NCBI RefSeq assembly: GCF_000285495.1
Contig: NZ_HE610978.1
Coordinates: 648,525 to 712,524, forward strand
DNA from: Oceanobacillus massiliensis str. N'diop
GTDB lineage: Bacteria; Bacillota; Bacilli; Bacillales; Amphibacillaceae
Length of the DNA: 64,000 nt
Reading direction: 5' to 3'
This document shows positions 56,751-64,000 of this stretch, in pieces. The position numbers were made by a program, and so were the translations under genes. Under the pieces are notes generated by a model that made no database searches, was not told the DNA's origin, and saw nothing but the letters and a program-made list of their open reading frames with translations. How positions within the stretch are numbered: position 1 is the first letter of the stretch; each line of letters opens with the position of its first letter.

Positions 56751-56764
56751 ATTTTGTCGAATCG
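56721..56764 (+). repeat. Interspersed terminator-like repeat, copy 4 (spanning a stop codon)
   Basis: CAGTGCCTGTCACTTCCCGG is followed by TTTTTGTTGAATTTTGTCGA. The left arm is lost, so the stem is short. The endonuclease stop (56748-56750) lies within it. Copies 3 and 4 share the extended GTTGAAATTTTGTCGA tail. Confidence 0.85.
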
Positions 56765-56770
56765 ATTTGA

Positions 56771-58108
56771 TTACCAGTATAATATGGCAGAGCAGAAAAC
56801 AATCAGGATCCAAGCAGCCATGGATATGCTTCCAACTCTCAGCAGGTCCCTTTCTGTAAAATATCTGTAGGAAAAGGCTATTAGATGAACAGGCGACTGG
56901 GTAATCAGCAAAAATCCCGGAACACCCATTAAGAATACGGACATCGAAATGATTAATGGCGAAATATCAGACAGCGATTGCCCAATCGTAATAGCAAGCG
57001 GCAGCACAATGGTTAGATACCCCAATACATTTACAAAAATAAGTCTTATGAATGCAATGGAACAAATTAGTATAAATAACACGAGCACTGAAGATTCCAA
57101 CTGAATATGGTTCATAAAAAATTGGGCAATCATCTCAATCGTTCCTGTCCTGATCAGCATTTGCGAAACCATTATCGTTGCTGCGAAAAATAGAATCATG
57201 TCCCAGTCAACAGATTCGCGGGCCTTCTCCCAGCTCCAAACCCCTATGAAGGGGCTGAAGGTTAACGCCGCTCCCAGAAGACCGATCAATGGGATAGAAA
57301 AATGATGTATTGGCTGCGTTGCCCATAGGCTAACCGTCAGACCGATAATGAACAATATTTTCTTCTCGGAATAGCTTATTCTGCCAAGCTCTTTGATCCG
57401 ATTATTTATGATATGCATGATGTAGTGCTTTTCGATATTTTCAGGCGGGTACAGAATCAAAAAAATGAGCCAAAGCAACAAAGTAAATAATAGAATTGGG
57501 ACTCCGAAATAATAGATCCAGTTTATGTAATTCAAATTAGGGGTTAGCTCCCGAAGAATCCCGTAGGCATAAATCGTTGAACTTGCACCAGTTGCGACAA
57601 AGGCTCCAGAAATTGGGGTCAGGTAGGTAACACCTATGAATAATGCCCTTCCCAGATTTTGTACGTCCTTTATTTTTTTCAGACTGGTGAGCAAGCCATC
57701 AAACACAGACACCACCAGGCTTGCTTTCCCAACATTTGATGGGATTAAAATAGCTAAAACAAACATGAGAATATAGGATAAAAGGATCAATGCTTTTCCT
57801 GAACCTTTTGATAGTTTCAGCATACTTAATGCGACCCTGCTTGCGAGCCCTGTATCTATGAAAGCCTTCGATATAAAAAAGGTAGAAAACATTAACCAGA
57901 CAATATCTGAAGCGATATAGGATAACGTTTCTTCATAACTGAAAAAATGAAATGCCAGGATTAACATTAATAGAATGGAACTGTGTGCTAACGGGAAGAC
58001 CCTGCCTATCCATAATATTTGAATAATCACCAAAGCAATCAGCGCTTTTACCTTGACATCCGCCTGGAAGAAAAAATCAGGCAAAAATGCCAGATATAAA
58101 AATAGCAC
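56771..58108 (-). CDS. SLC13/DASS-family anion permease, start disrupted at an A-run
   Basis: The 445-residue frame encodes a divalent anion:sodium symporter-like permease with about eleven helices. Motifs are VIPSNVGKASLVVSVFDGLL, LTPISGAFVATGASSTIYAY (Ser-rich sodium/substrate hairpin) and the second repeat MGVPGFLLITQSPVHLIAFS. It imports di- or tricarboxylates. The frame begins only at a GTG without ribosome binding site. An ATG at 58134 with GAAGGTG in front gives MRKK and would continue as ILIIIVLFLYLAFL if the A6 run (complement of 58123-58128) had seven A. The true gene is therefore probably 56771-58134 with a one-base deletion. Downstream of tcuA on the same strand, but behind a terminator. 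Confidence 0.82.
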   Translation of the reverse strand: MLFLYLAFLPDFFFQADVKVKALIALVIIQILWIGRVFPLAHSSILLMLILAFHFFSYEETLSYIASDIVWLMFSTFFISKAFIDTGLASRVALSMLKLSKGSGKALILLSYILMFVLAILIPSNVGKASLVVSVFDGLLTSLKKIKDVQNLGRALFIGVTYLTPISGAFVATGASSTIYAYGILRELTPNLNYINWIYYFGVPILLFTLLLWLIFLILYPPENIEKHYIMHIINNRIKELGRISYSEKKILFIIGLTVSLWATQPIHHFSIPLIGLLGAALTFSPFIGVWSWEKARESVDWDMILFFAATIMVSQMLIRTGTIEMIAQFFMNHIQLESSVLVLFILICSIAFIRLIFVNVLGYLTIVLPLAITIGQSLSDISPLIISMSVFLMGVPGFLLITQSPVHLIAFSYRYFTERDLLRVGSISMAAWILIVFCSAILYW

Positions 58109-58172
58109 AATAATTATCAGTATTTTTTCCTCATTGTAACTACACCTTCAATTCAAAAGGAATCATATCGAA

Positions 58173-58202
58173 GAAAAGTCACCCGCAATAGGTGACTTTT
58201 TC
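58173..58202. terminator. Bidirectional terminator between tcuA and the anion permease
   Basis: AAAAGTCACC pairs with GGTGACTTTT around a 7-base loop, with T-runs on both strands. It lies 12 bases past the tcuA stop. Confidence 0.85.
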
Positions 58203-58213
58203 CTCTAATGGTT

Positions 58214-59731
58214 TTATGCTCCCGTTGTTTCTGTATTCTTTAATACATATGTTCCTGCAGCTGTTCCCGCAAGCTTGCCAAATACCGCACCAGACATCAG
58301 GCCAGAGCCCCCAGGATAATTGCCATAGAAAATTCCGCCTACCATTTCACCTGCAGCGAACAGCCCGTCTATTGGTTTATCCTTATCATCCAGCACTCTA
58401 CCTTCTGGATCCGTATGCACACCACCAAACGAAAACGTGATGCCGCATGTCACAGGGAATGCATAAAACGGTCCTTTCTCCACCTTCACTGCCCAATTGG
58501 TTTTGGGAAGATCAATTCCCTCTGTGTGCTTTCCATCTTTAATAGAAGGATTAAATTCCCCGTCTTGAACGGCTTCATTATATTCCTCGATTGTGGCAAG
58601 AAAAGCATCTTTATTCACATCTAAACGGTCTGCCAAGTCAGCCAGTGTATCTGCCTGCACAACTGTAGCTTCCTCAAGATTATATTCTTCTCTTAATAAA
58701 GGCCTCGTCTCGGCATCAAAAAGCTGGTATGCGACATGATCCCTTTGCTTGAGTATTTCTTTTCCGTATTTTGCATAGGTGTAGTTTCTAAAATCGGCAC
58801 CTTCATCAACGAATCGTTTTCCATCTTTATTCAGCATGATACTTAATGGATAGGAATGCTTTTTAAAGATATCGCCAGGTTTATTAAAGTCGCCAAACTT
58901 CGGTACATTATAGTCCGTTCCAATCGAGTGGCAGCCAGACCATTCACCATATTTCTGCGCACCTGCAGACAGCGCCATATCCAGTCCATCTCCTGTGTTG
59001 TATTCCGTTCCCCTTACAATGGCTGCTTCCCACTCATCCCCAATGTATTTTTTGCGCATTTCCTTATTTGCCTCAAAGCTCCCGCTCGCAAGTACAACAC
59101 TGGAGCAACTTAGCTGAACCTGCTCTTTTCCCTGTTCAACGACCAATCCTGTAATCTTATTGCCCTCTTTGACCAGTTCAACTGCCCTTGTTCCATAAAC
59201 AACTTCAATTCCCAGATCATCTAACCTTTTGAACAGATACTCCATTAATCCGATTCCTTTTTTCTTTGTCTTCAGGGGCAATCCACCCCAGAATTCACGC
59301 TTGCCATTATTTATGAACGATTGGTTTGCTGCATTAAGCTCAAATTCTACACCCTGTTCTTTCATCCATAGAATCGTACCAAGAGACTTCCCTACTAATT
59401 GCTTTGCAAGCTTCGGATCACTTCTCCCCTCTGTCACACGCATCATATCGGCATAAAAATCATCTTTCCCATATTCAGGCATAATGATATCCTCAGCTTC
59501 TTCATCAGGTATGTCAGGAATCACTTTTCTAATATGTTCAAAATGCTCATATGCCACTCTAATAGCCCCATCCGTAAAATAAGAATTGCCGCCTCTTTTC
59601 TCTTTTGGCGCCCGTTCAACAACGAGTACACGGACACCCTGTAGACGAGCGGCTATTGCAGAACATAATGCAGCATTTCCTGCACCGACAACTACCGTGT
59701 CATAATTGGCTCCAATCAGACTATTTTCCAC
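58214..59731 (-). CDS. tcuA: FAD-dependent tricarballylate dehydrogenase
   Basis: The 505-residue flavoprotein of the fumarate reductase/succinate dehydrogenase flavoprotein fold starts with YDTVVVGAGNAALCSAIAAR, the Rossmann FAD site, and keeps GGNSYFTDGAIR, AIVRGTEYNTGDGLDMALSA and the C-terminal FAGEMVGGIFYGNYPGGSGL that closes the flavin. This combination and length match TcuA, which oxidises tricarballylate to cis-aconitate. The neighbouring tctABC transport genes and a CitB-type two-component system support that pathway. The usual electron-transfer partner gene tcuB is not beside it, so electrons may go to another acceptor. GGAGAAAGGTGG precedes the start. Confidence 0.88.
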   Translation of the reverse strand: MENSLIGANYDTVVVGAGNAALCSAIAARLQGVRVLVVERAPKEKRGGNSYFTDGAIRVAYEHFEHIRKVIPDIPDEEAEDIIMPEYGKDDFYADMMRVTEGRSDPKLAKQLVGKSLGTILWMKEQGVEFELNAANQSFINNGKREFWGGLPLKTKKKGIGLMEYLFKRLDDLGIEVVYGTRAVELVKEGNKITGLVVEQGKEQVQLSCSSVVLASGSFEANKEMRKKYIGDEWEAAIVRGTEYNTGDGLDMALSAGAQKYGEWSGCHSIGTDYNVPKFGDFNKPGDIFKKHSYPLSIMLNKDGKRFVDEGADFRNYTYAKYGKEILKQRDHVAYQLFDAETRPLLREEYNLEEATVVQADTLADLADRLDVNKDAFLATIEEYNEAVQDGEFNPSIKDGKHTEGIDLPKTNWAVKVEKGPFYAFPVTCGITFSFGGVHTDPEGRVLDDKDKPIDGLFAAGEMVGGIFYGNYPGGSGLMSGAVFGKLAGTAAGTYVLKNTETTGA

Positions 59732-59755
59732 ACAAATCCACCTTTCTCCATTTAG

Positions 59756-61267
59756 TTATATAATCTTTTCTATATTTTCCTCCGCTTTTCTCTCTTTCCT
59801 TTTTTGAATTGCACCTATGATCAATGGATACAGTACAGAAATAATAATCAGGGCAACTAGTGTAATCGATACAGGCGAACTGAAGAAAACCCCCATACTG
59901 CCATTTGACGATAACACAGCCATCCGGAAATTCTGTTCCATATCGGCCCCCACTATAACTGCCAATACGAGCGGTGCCAGCGGGAAATCCAGCACTTTCA
60001 TGACTAATCCAAGCAAACCGAAAATGAGCAGCAAATAGAAATCAACTGTACTGTAGCTTAATGTATAGGTTCCTATAAAAGCCATCAGCAGTATGATTGG
60101 ATACAAGATTTTTGCCGGAGTATCAAGGACCCGAACCAATAACCCTACAAGGGCAATATTAATGATCACCAACGCAATATTTCCGATAAACATACTGTTG
60201 ACAAATGTCCAAACAAGTCCTGGATCATTTTCAAACAGCATAGGCCCTGGTCTGATTCCCAGCATAATCAAGGCACCGAGCATCACTGCTGTCGTACCTG
60301 AACCCGGGATTCCCATCGTCAATAGTGGAATCATCGCACCAACAGATGCTGAATTGTTTGCAGATTCCGGTGCTGCCAGTCCTTCTACTGCACCTTTTCC
60401 AAACTCTTTCGATCTTTTGGAAATCTGTTTTTCAGTCGAATAACTGATCATAGAAGCTATCGAACCACCAGCTCCAGGCAGGACACCTACAATAAACCCG
60501 ATTGGTCCGGCCCGGAGTATTGGCCACATCGACCGTTTCCATTGCTCTTTACTGAACCATATTTTTCCAATCTTTTTCTTTTCCTTCTTCTGTTTATCGA
60601 TGGACAGGAAATTATACAATACCTCACCGATCGCATATACCCCGATAATAACAATCAGGAAGTCAATACCTTCACTTAAATGAGGGATATCGGCAGTAAA
60701 TCGGTAGACACCGCTCTGCGTATCAATTCCGATGGTACTGATCATTAAACCAATCACCATTGCTATAAAGCCTTTGACCATCTTGCCTAATGACAAGGAA
60801 ACGATGGCCGACAGTGTAAGCAGCATTAATAAAAAGTATTCTGCGGGGCCAAACTTAAGAGCAAAAGTGGCCAATGGCTTCGCAAGCAAAATAAAACCAA
60901 AGACTGCTAGAACTCCTCCTATAAATGAAGCTACTGCAGATATGGCCATTGCCTGACCGGCCTGCCCTTTTTGTGCCATCGGGTATCCGTCAAAGGTGGC
61001 TGCAATTGCCGACCCATCACCTGGTGTATTCAGCAATATCGAACTGCGGGAGCCGCCATACATTGCTCCGTAATAGATAGCGGCCATCAATATTAGCGCG
61101 CTGACCGGGTCCATGCCAAAAGTTACCGGAATCAGGACCGCCACAGCTGTTGCTGGGCCAAGTCCGGGCAGCATTCCAACGATGGTTCCTAAGAAGCCTC
61201 CAATAACGATCCATACTATATTCATGGGCTGTAATGCAGTTAGTAATCCTTCTGTAAATGCCTCCAT
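59756..61267 (-). CDS. tctA: Tripartite tricarboxylate transporter, large membrane subunit
   Basis: The 503-residue TctA-type protein has about twelve helices in two halves. The signature parts are GTIVGMLPGLGPATAVAVLI in the first half, MAAIYYGAMYGGSRSSILLN, TPGDGSAIAATFDGYPMA, and GVLPGAGGSIASMISY, mirrored in the second half. It forms the transport channel with TctB and receives substrate from TctC, driven by sodium or proton gradient. The start at 61267 (MEAFTEGLL) is chosen because AGGAGGT lies 7 bases before; a GTG three codons earlier is inside that spacing. It ends 24 bases before tcuA. Cytoplasmic membrane. Confidence 0.93.
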   Translation of the reverse strand: MEAFTEGLLTALQPMNIVWIVIGGFLGTIVGMLPGLGPATAVAVLIPVTFGMDPVSALILMAAIYYGAMYGGSRSSILLNTPGDGSAIAATFDGYPMAQKGQAGQAMAISAVASFIGGVLAVFGFILLAKPLATFALKFGPAEYFLLMLLTLSAIVSLSLGKMVKGFIAMVIGLMISTIGIDTQSGVYRFTADIPHLSEGIDFLIVIIGVYAIGEVLYNFLSIDKQKKEKKKIGKIWFSKEQWKRSMWPILRAGPIGFIVGVLPGAGGSIASMISYSTEKQISKRSKEFGKGAVEGLAAPESANNSASVGAMIPLLTMGIPGSGTTAVMLGALIMLGIRPGPMLFENDPGLVWTFVNSMFIGNIALVIINIALVGLLVRVLDTPAKILYPIILLMAFIGTYTLSYSTVDFYLLLIFGLLGLVMKVLDFPLAPLVLAVIVGADMEQNFRMAVLSSNGSMGVFFSSPVSITLVALIIISVLYPLIIGAIQKRKERKAEENIEKII

Positions 61268-61279
61268 TATTACCACCTC

Positions 61280-61729
61280 CTACGGTAGACTAACACCCAG
61301 CAGCTCACTGAATGAATACCATGATACAATCGAAAAAACGACAGCAACGATCAGATTTGCCTTCCATTTTTGAAATCCATTCACTAAAAATAATAATGCA
61401 CCCAAAAACAGTGCCGTTGCGATCAAAAAGCCAATTGCATCTAGAATGATTGCATAAATGATTCCGAATAAAACGGTCATACCAATCAATTTTACTGTCC
61501 TTCCAGAAAGGAGCTCTTTGATTTTTTCATTCTCTTTATCTATATTTTTCAATTCCTGAAACAGGTAGATAATACTGAATATCAAAAGTAGAACACTTAA
61601 TCCGATTGGAAAATAGATAGGACCATTCGGATTGCCCAGATTTGCTTTAGGCAAATTCATTGCAGCAAACAGAAAAACAAGTCCCAAGACAATCATAAAA
61701 ATTGGCATCCCTAATTTAAAGGCCTTCAT
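61280..61729 (-). CDS. tctB: Tripartite tricarboxylate transporter, small membrane subunit
   Basis: The 149-residue TctB-type protein has four helices (IVLGLVFLFAAMNL; PIGLSVLLLIFSIIYLF; KLIGMTVLFGIIYAII; ATALFLGALLFLVNGF). A typical NPNGPIYFPIGL loop follows the first helix, and a charged loop (ELKNIDKENEKIKELLSG) lies in the middle. This is the poorly conserved small subunit of the TTT family (DUF1468), needed for the TctA subunit. Its stop is 12 bases before the tctA start, in the usual order tctC-tctB-tctA. Confidence 0.88.
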   Translation of the reverse strand: MKAFKLGMPIFMIVLGLVFLFAAMNLPKANLGNPNGPIYFPIGLSVLLLIFSIIYLFQELKNIDKENEKIKELLSGRTVKLIGMTVLFGIIYAIILDAIGFLIATALFLGALLFLVNGFQKWKANLIVAVVFSIVSWYSFSELLGVSLP

Positions 61730-61766
61730 TGTTATTCAGCTCCTTTCTTTGCAGACTGATTCAGGA

Positions 61767-62732
61767 TTAATTTACTAATCCCGAATCATCCACCAGTCCC
61801 TTGTATAATTCCTGCTGTTCGTCAAGAAATGCCTTTGTATCTTCACTATTTTTGTAGAAATCGTCCCAGTCATTATTCTCCAGGACTTCTTTCCATTCCT
61901 CCGATTGGACCATTTCCCCTAACTTTTCATCCCAATAAGCGACCTCCTCATCACTCATATCAGCTGGCCCCATTATTCCGCGCCAGTGCGGGAATTCCAT
62001 ATCTACGCCCTGTTCCTGATAGGTAGGGACATCCTGCAGCTCTTCCAATCTCTCACTGGACGATATAGCCAATATATTCAGATCTTCTGCCTGATAAAGC
62101 TCCTTCACCTCGGACAATGATGTCGTCACAACATCCACATGATTTCCAAGAAGCGCAGTGACAACGTCTCCCCCACCTTCATATACTAGAAAGTCAATCT
62201 GTTTTGGATCAATACCGTTCGCACGGACAGCTTGAACGAATGATAGATGGTCGTCATTACCAAGTCCGGGACCAACCCCTACTTTAATAGACTTGGGGTC
62301 TTCCTTTAGCTGGTCCATCAATTCTTCTAAACTCCCATACTCTGAATCAGCTGAGACTGCCAGTGATTGCCACTCTGTTGCCAGCATAGCCAGTGGTGTG
62401 AAATCATTATAGGTAAGCTGGCTTGTTCCCAAAAGGTTGTTTGTCAAAAGTAAGCTCGAATTAATTGCTAGGTGATGGGCATCTTTAGGCTCTAAGTATG
62501 TCCAGCCAACCTCTCCCCCGCCTCCTGGCTTATTCATGACATTGATATTTGCATCAACCAATTTATTATCAACTAATATTTTCTGAACGGAGCGCGCTGT
62601 TAGATCCCATCCTCCTCCTGGCGATGCAGGAGCCACAATCTCGATATTTTTGGATGGAAATTCATCTCCTGATGCAGTATTCGAACATGCTGCCAATAAC
62701 AAAACGAAACAAATCAACATTACTTTTTTCAT
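61767..62732 (-). CDS. tctC: Tripartite tricarboxylate transporter, solute-binding lipoprotein
   Basis: The 321-residue TctC-type binding protein is a lipoprotein (LLLAACSNTASG, lipobox LAAC with Cys16). Family signs are NIEIVAPASPGGGWDLTARS, the SVQKILVDNKL helix and NVMNKPGGGGEVGWTYL with glycine-rich binding loop, then GVGPGLGNDDHLSFVQAVRA and the domain-linking VDVVTTSLSEVKEL. It captures a tricarboxylate or related acid outside the membrane and delivers it to TctAB. It is the first gene of the operon and is normally expressed the most; a cre box lies upstream. ATG after GAAGAGGTG. Confidence 0.93.
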   Translation of the reverse strand: MKKVMLICFVLLLAACSNTASGDEFPSKNIEIVAPASPGGGWDLTARSVQKILVDNKLVDANINVMNKPGGGGEVGWTYLEPKDAHHLAINSSLLLTNNLLGTSQLTYNDFTPLAMLATEWQSLAVSADSEYGSLEELMDQLKEDPKSIKVGVGPGLGNDDHLSFVQAVRANGIDPKQIDFLVYEGGGDVVTALLGNHVDVVTTSLSEVKELYQAEDLNILAISSSERLEELQDVPTYQEQGVDMEFPHWRGIMGPADMSDEEVAYWDEKLGEMVQSEEWKEVLENNDWDDFYKNSEDTKAFLDEQQELYKGLVDDSGLVN

Positions 62733-62820
62733 TCTCTACACCTCTTCATTTCCTGATTTTTATACTGCTGGCCATTCATCATAATGAAATTATTACTATC
62801 TTAACGATTGAATCAATTTA

Positions 62821-62834
62821 TGTAAACGTTTACA
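62821..62834. promoter_or_regulatory. Perfect cre box upstream of the tct operon
   Basis: TGTAAACGTTTACA is a perfect palindrome matching the strong CcpA operator core. It lies 89 bases before tctC and directly upstream of a possible TTGATT -35 box on the minus strand. Confidence 0.85.
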
Positions 62835-62917
62835 AAATATTGTTTTTTAAAAATTTAAAATGTATTTTGTTCATTTTGTTCACGGCTTCCTTATTGCTCT
62901 TTCTATATAAGAAAAGA

Positions 62918-62944
62918 GACCTAAGCTAATATATCGCTTAAGTC
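62918..62944 (-). terminator. Terminator of the two-component genes
   Basis: On the minus strand GACTTAAGC pairs with GCTTAGGTC (one G-T pair) around a 9-base loop, followed by TCTTTTCTT, 14 bases past the stop of the regulator gene. Confidence 0.8.
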
Positions 62945-62957
62945 CATTACCGTTTCA

Positions 62958-63650
62958 TTATAGATTTCCCGTATGGGTCTCCTTTAGAAAATATCTGCGT
63001 TCCGGTCTGCCCACTATCCCATAGACACTCTCTGTCTTTAAATAATCAATTCCTACCAAGTATTCCAAATAACGTCTGGCCGTTGTCCGGGAAGCTCCCA
63101 TTTTTTCCCCTACTTTTTCTGATGTCATCCCACCGCATTCCGATAGGACGATTTGGATCACTTTATCGAGGGTGATGCCATCAATCCCCGGTGGAAGATT
63201 CTGTTGTGAAATAAGCGATGAGTCATTTCCAAATATCGATTCCAGCAGCTTTTCATTCACTTCTTTCGTCTTTCTGAGCAGTTGTCTATTTTTTTTGTAT
63301 TGGCTCATTGTTTGTTTAAACTTATTCAGTTCTACAGGTTTGATGAGATATTGGAACACACCATAACGTAATGATTTCTCGAGAAAAATCTTCTCTGTAG
63401 AAGCGGTAATCATAATAATATCCAAACTGGAATGGACCTTCCTAATCTCCTGCAACAGATCCGTTCCTAACATGTCTGGCATATAGACATCCAGGAGCAG
63501 CAGATCAACAGATTGTTCACTCAATAAATCAAGGGTATCAGAAGCGTTCATCGCCCTTCCAACAACACACATGCCCTCTATCTTTTCCATATAAGCTTCA
63601 TGTATCTTTGCAACGCGAAAATCATCTTCAGCAATGATCACATTAATCAC
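62958..63650 (-). CDS. CitB/DcuR-type response regulator of the tct-tcu cluster
   Basis: The 230-residue regulator has a receiver domain with acidic pair E8-D9/D10, phosphoacceptor D54 in LLLLDVYMPDMLGT, Thr in IMITASTEK and Lys in YLIKPVELN. A linker follows, and then a C-terminal winged-helix-like domain (GMTSEKVGEKMGASRTTARR, then YLEYLVGIDYLKTE), as in CitB/DctR regulators that answer citrate or C4-dicarboxylates. It likely activates the divergently spaced tctCBA-tcuA operon downstream in response to tricarboxylate. The kinase gene lies just upstream on the same strand. The gene ends before a terminator, so tctC has its own promoter. Confidence 0.9.
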   Translation of the reverse strand: MINVIIAEDDFRVAKIHEAYMEKIEGMCVVGRAMNASDTLDLLSEQSVDLLLLDVYMPDMLGTDLLQEIRKVHSSLDIIMITASTEKIFLEKSLRYGVFQYLIKPVELNKFKQTMSQYKKNRQLLRKTKEVNEKLLESIFGNDSSLISQQNLPPGIDGITLDKVIQIVLSECGGMTSEKVGEKMGASRTTARRYLEYLVGIDYLKTESVYGIVGRPERRYFLKETHTGNL

Positions 63651-63686
63651 TCGAAATCACCTCTCGCTAATGAAGAATTGAAAAAA

Positions 63687-64000
63687 TTATTGCTTAGGAA
63701 GAAAAACCGTAAAGATTGTTCCTTCCGCTGAAGTTTCAAACTCAATGGATCCGTCTAATTCTTCCACCTCATATTTCACATTAGACAATCCATAGCCCCT
63801 GTCCGCTCCCTTTCCAGAAGCTCCCTTGGAAAAAAGATCCGGGAGAATTTCTTCATTGATGCCGTTTCCATTATCACTAATCTCAAATATGACTTCTTTA
63901 CCGATATCGGTAGTAAAGAATGTTACTTTGCCTTCTTCTTTATTTGCAGCCGCTTCAAACGCATTATCAATTAGATTGCTGATAATAATAAGCAAAGGCA
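63687..64000 (-). CDS. CitA/DcuS-type sensor histidine kinase, C-terminal part (cut by window edge)
   Basis: Only the last 102 or so residues are visible, cut at the right window edge. They form the ATPase domain: N-box NLIDNAFEAA, G1 box ISDNGNGI, and G2 lid SGKGADRGYGLSNVKYEVEE, ending FLPKQ. The N-box Asn-Asp pair is complete. CitA/DcuS kinases carry an N-terminal extracytoplasmic PAS domain that binds citrate-like acids; that part lies outside the window. It ends 37 bases before the regulator start, so the two form one transcription unit that reports external tricarboxylate. Confidence 0.85.
   Translation of the reverse strand, partial: PLLIIISNLIDNAFEAAANKEEGKVTFFTTDIGKEVIFEISDNGNGINEEILPDLFSKGASGKGADRGYGLSNVKYEVEELDGSIEFETSAEGTIFTVFLPKQ

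Noticed and set aside
1-64000. rRNA, tRNA, riboswitch, intact IS element or prophage
   Set aside because: No conserved RNA core, cloverleaf, transposase or phage structural gene was seen on either strand. A covariance-model search would be the decisive test for small RNAs.

Overview
The window looks like a chromosome segment of a low-GC Gram-positive bacterium of the family Bacillaceae. A halotolerant genus close to Virgibacillus, Oceanobacillus or Lentibacillus would fit, but the genus is inferred from gene content and not proven. Reasons: strong AGGAGG-type ribosome binding sites, CcpA-type cre boxes, a SinI-like gene, an hxlR-hxlA-hxlB formaldehyde module, a DUF1659/DUF2922/YvrJ triplet and DUF1292. 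I see no rRNA, tRNA, CRISPR array, intact insertion sequence or prophage. Most of the window is metabolic accessory DNA, made of compact operons each with its own regulator and transporter.

Layout. 0-3.3 kb: start of a probable DUF3427-type helicase (cut by the window edge), a NUDIX hydrolase, a secreted serine beta-lactamase-fold hydrolase and two gene remnants, one from tatA. 3.3-8.9 kb: small membrane proteins, a Sel1-repeat protein, the hxl module and a GC-rich inverted repeat pair. 9.2-13.6 kb: a giant hybrid histidine kinase with two kinase cores, its OmpR-type regulator and a SinI-like small gene; the two promoters share a motif. 14.2-18 kb: a frameshifted DUF4349 lipoprotein and an M20 amidohydrolase operon with DUF3100 membrane proteins. 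18.4-24.7 kb: a sigma-54 operon (iron alcohol dehydrogenase, GntP permease, CoA-acylating semialdehyde dehydrogenase) with a CBS-PAS-AAA+ activator and a paired enhancer. 24.9-26.6 kb: MarR regulator and MFS exporter. 27.8-33.2 kb: GntR-controlled operon of CoA-transferase, DUF3311, sodium symporter, flavin reductase and HMG-CoA-lyase-like enzyme. 33.3-43 kb: small conserved genes, an EIIC-like permease with an unusual N-terminal domain, aminotransferase, ZIP transporter, DinB, RDD, NUDIX and HAD proteins. 43.2-48.5 kb: two-component system plus ABC-2 exporter in the LnrJKLMN order. 48.7-56.8 kb: orphan solute-binding protein, resistance-like enzymes, aldo/keto reductase, CstA, S51 peptidase and endonuclease I. 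56.8-64 kb: tricarballylate-type cluster (two-component system, tctCBA, tcuA, anion permease).

How it works together: the recurring theme is import of organic acids (GntP, SSS/DUF3311, TctABC, DASS) followed by CoA-linked or flavin-linked oxidation, with catabolite control suggested by cre boxes upstream of cstA and tctC and near-cre boxes in two other operons.

Non-gene structure stands out. Two five-unit arrays with a 20-21 bp period lie 30 kb apart. A terminator-shaped interspersed repeat occurs four times and supplies the C-termini of two genes. Two genes are broken at A-runs, which may be assembly error or phase variation.
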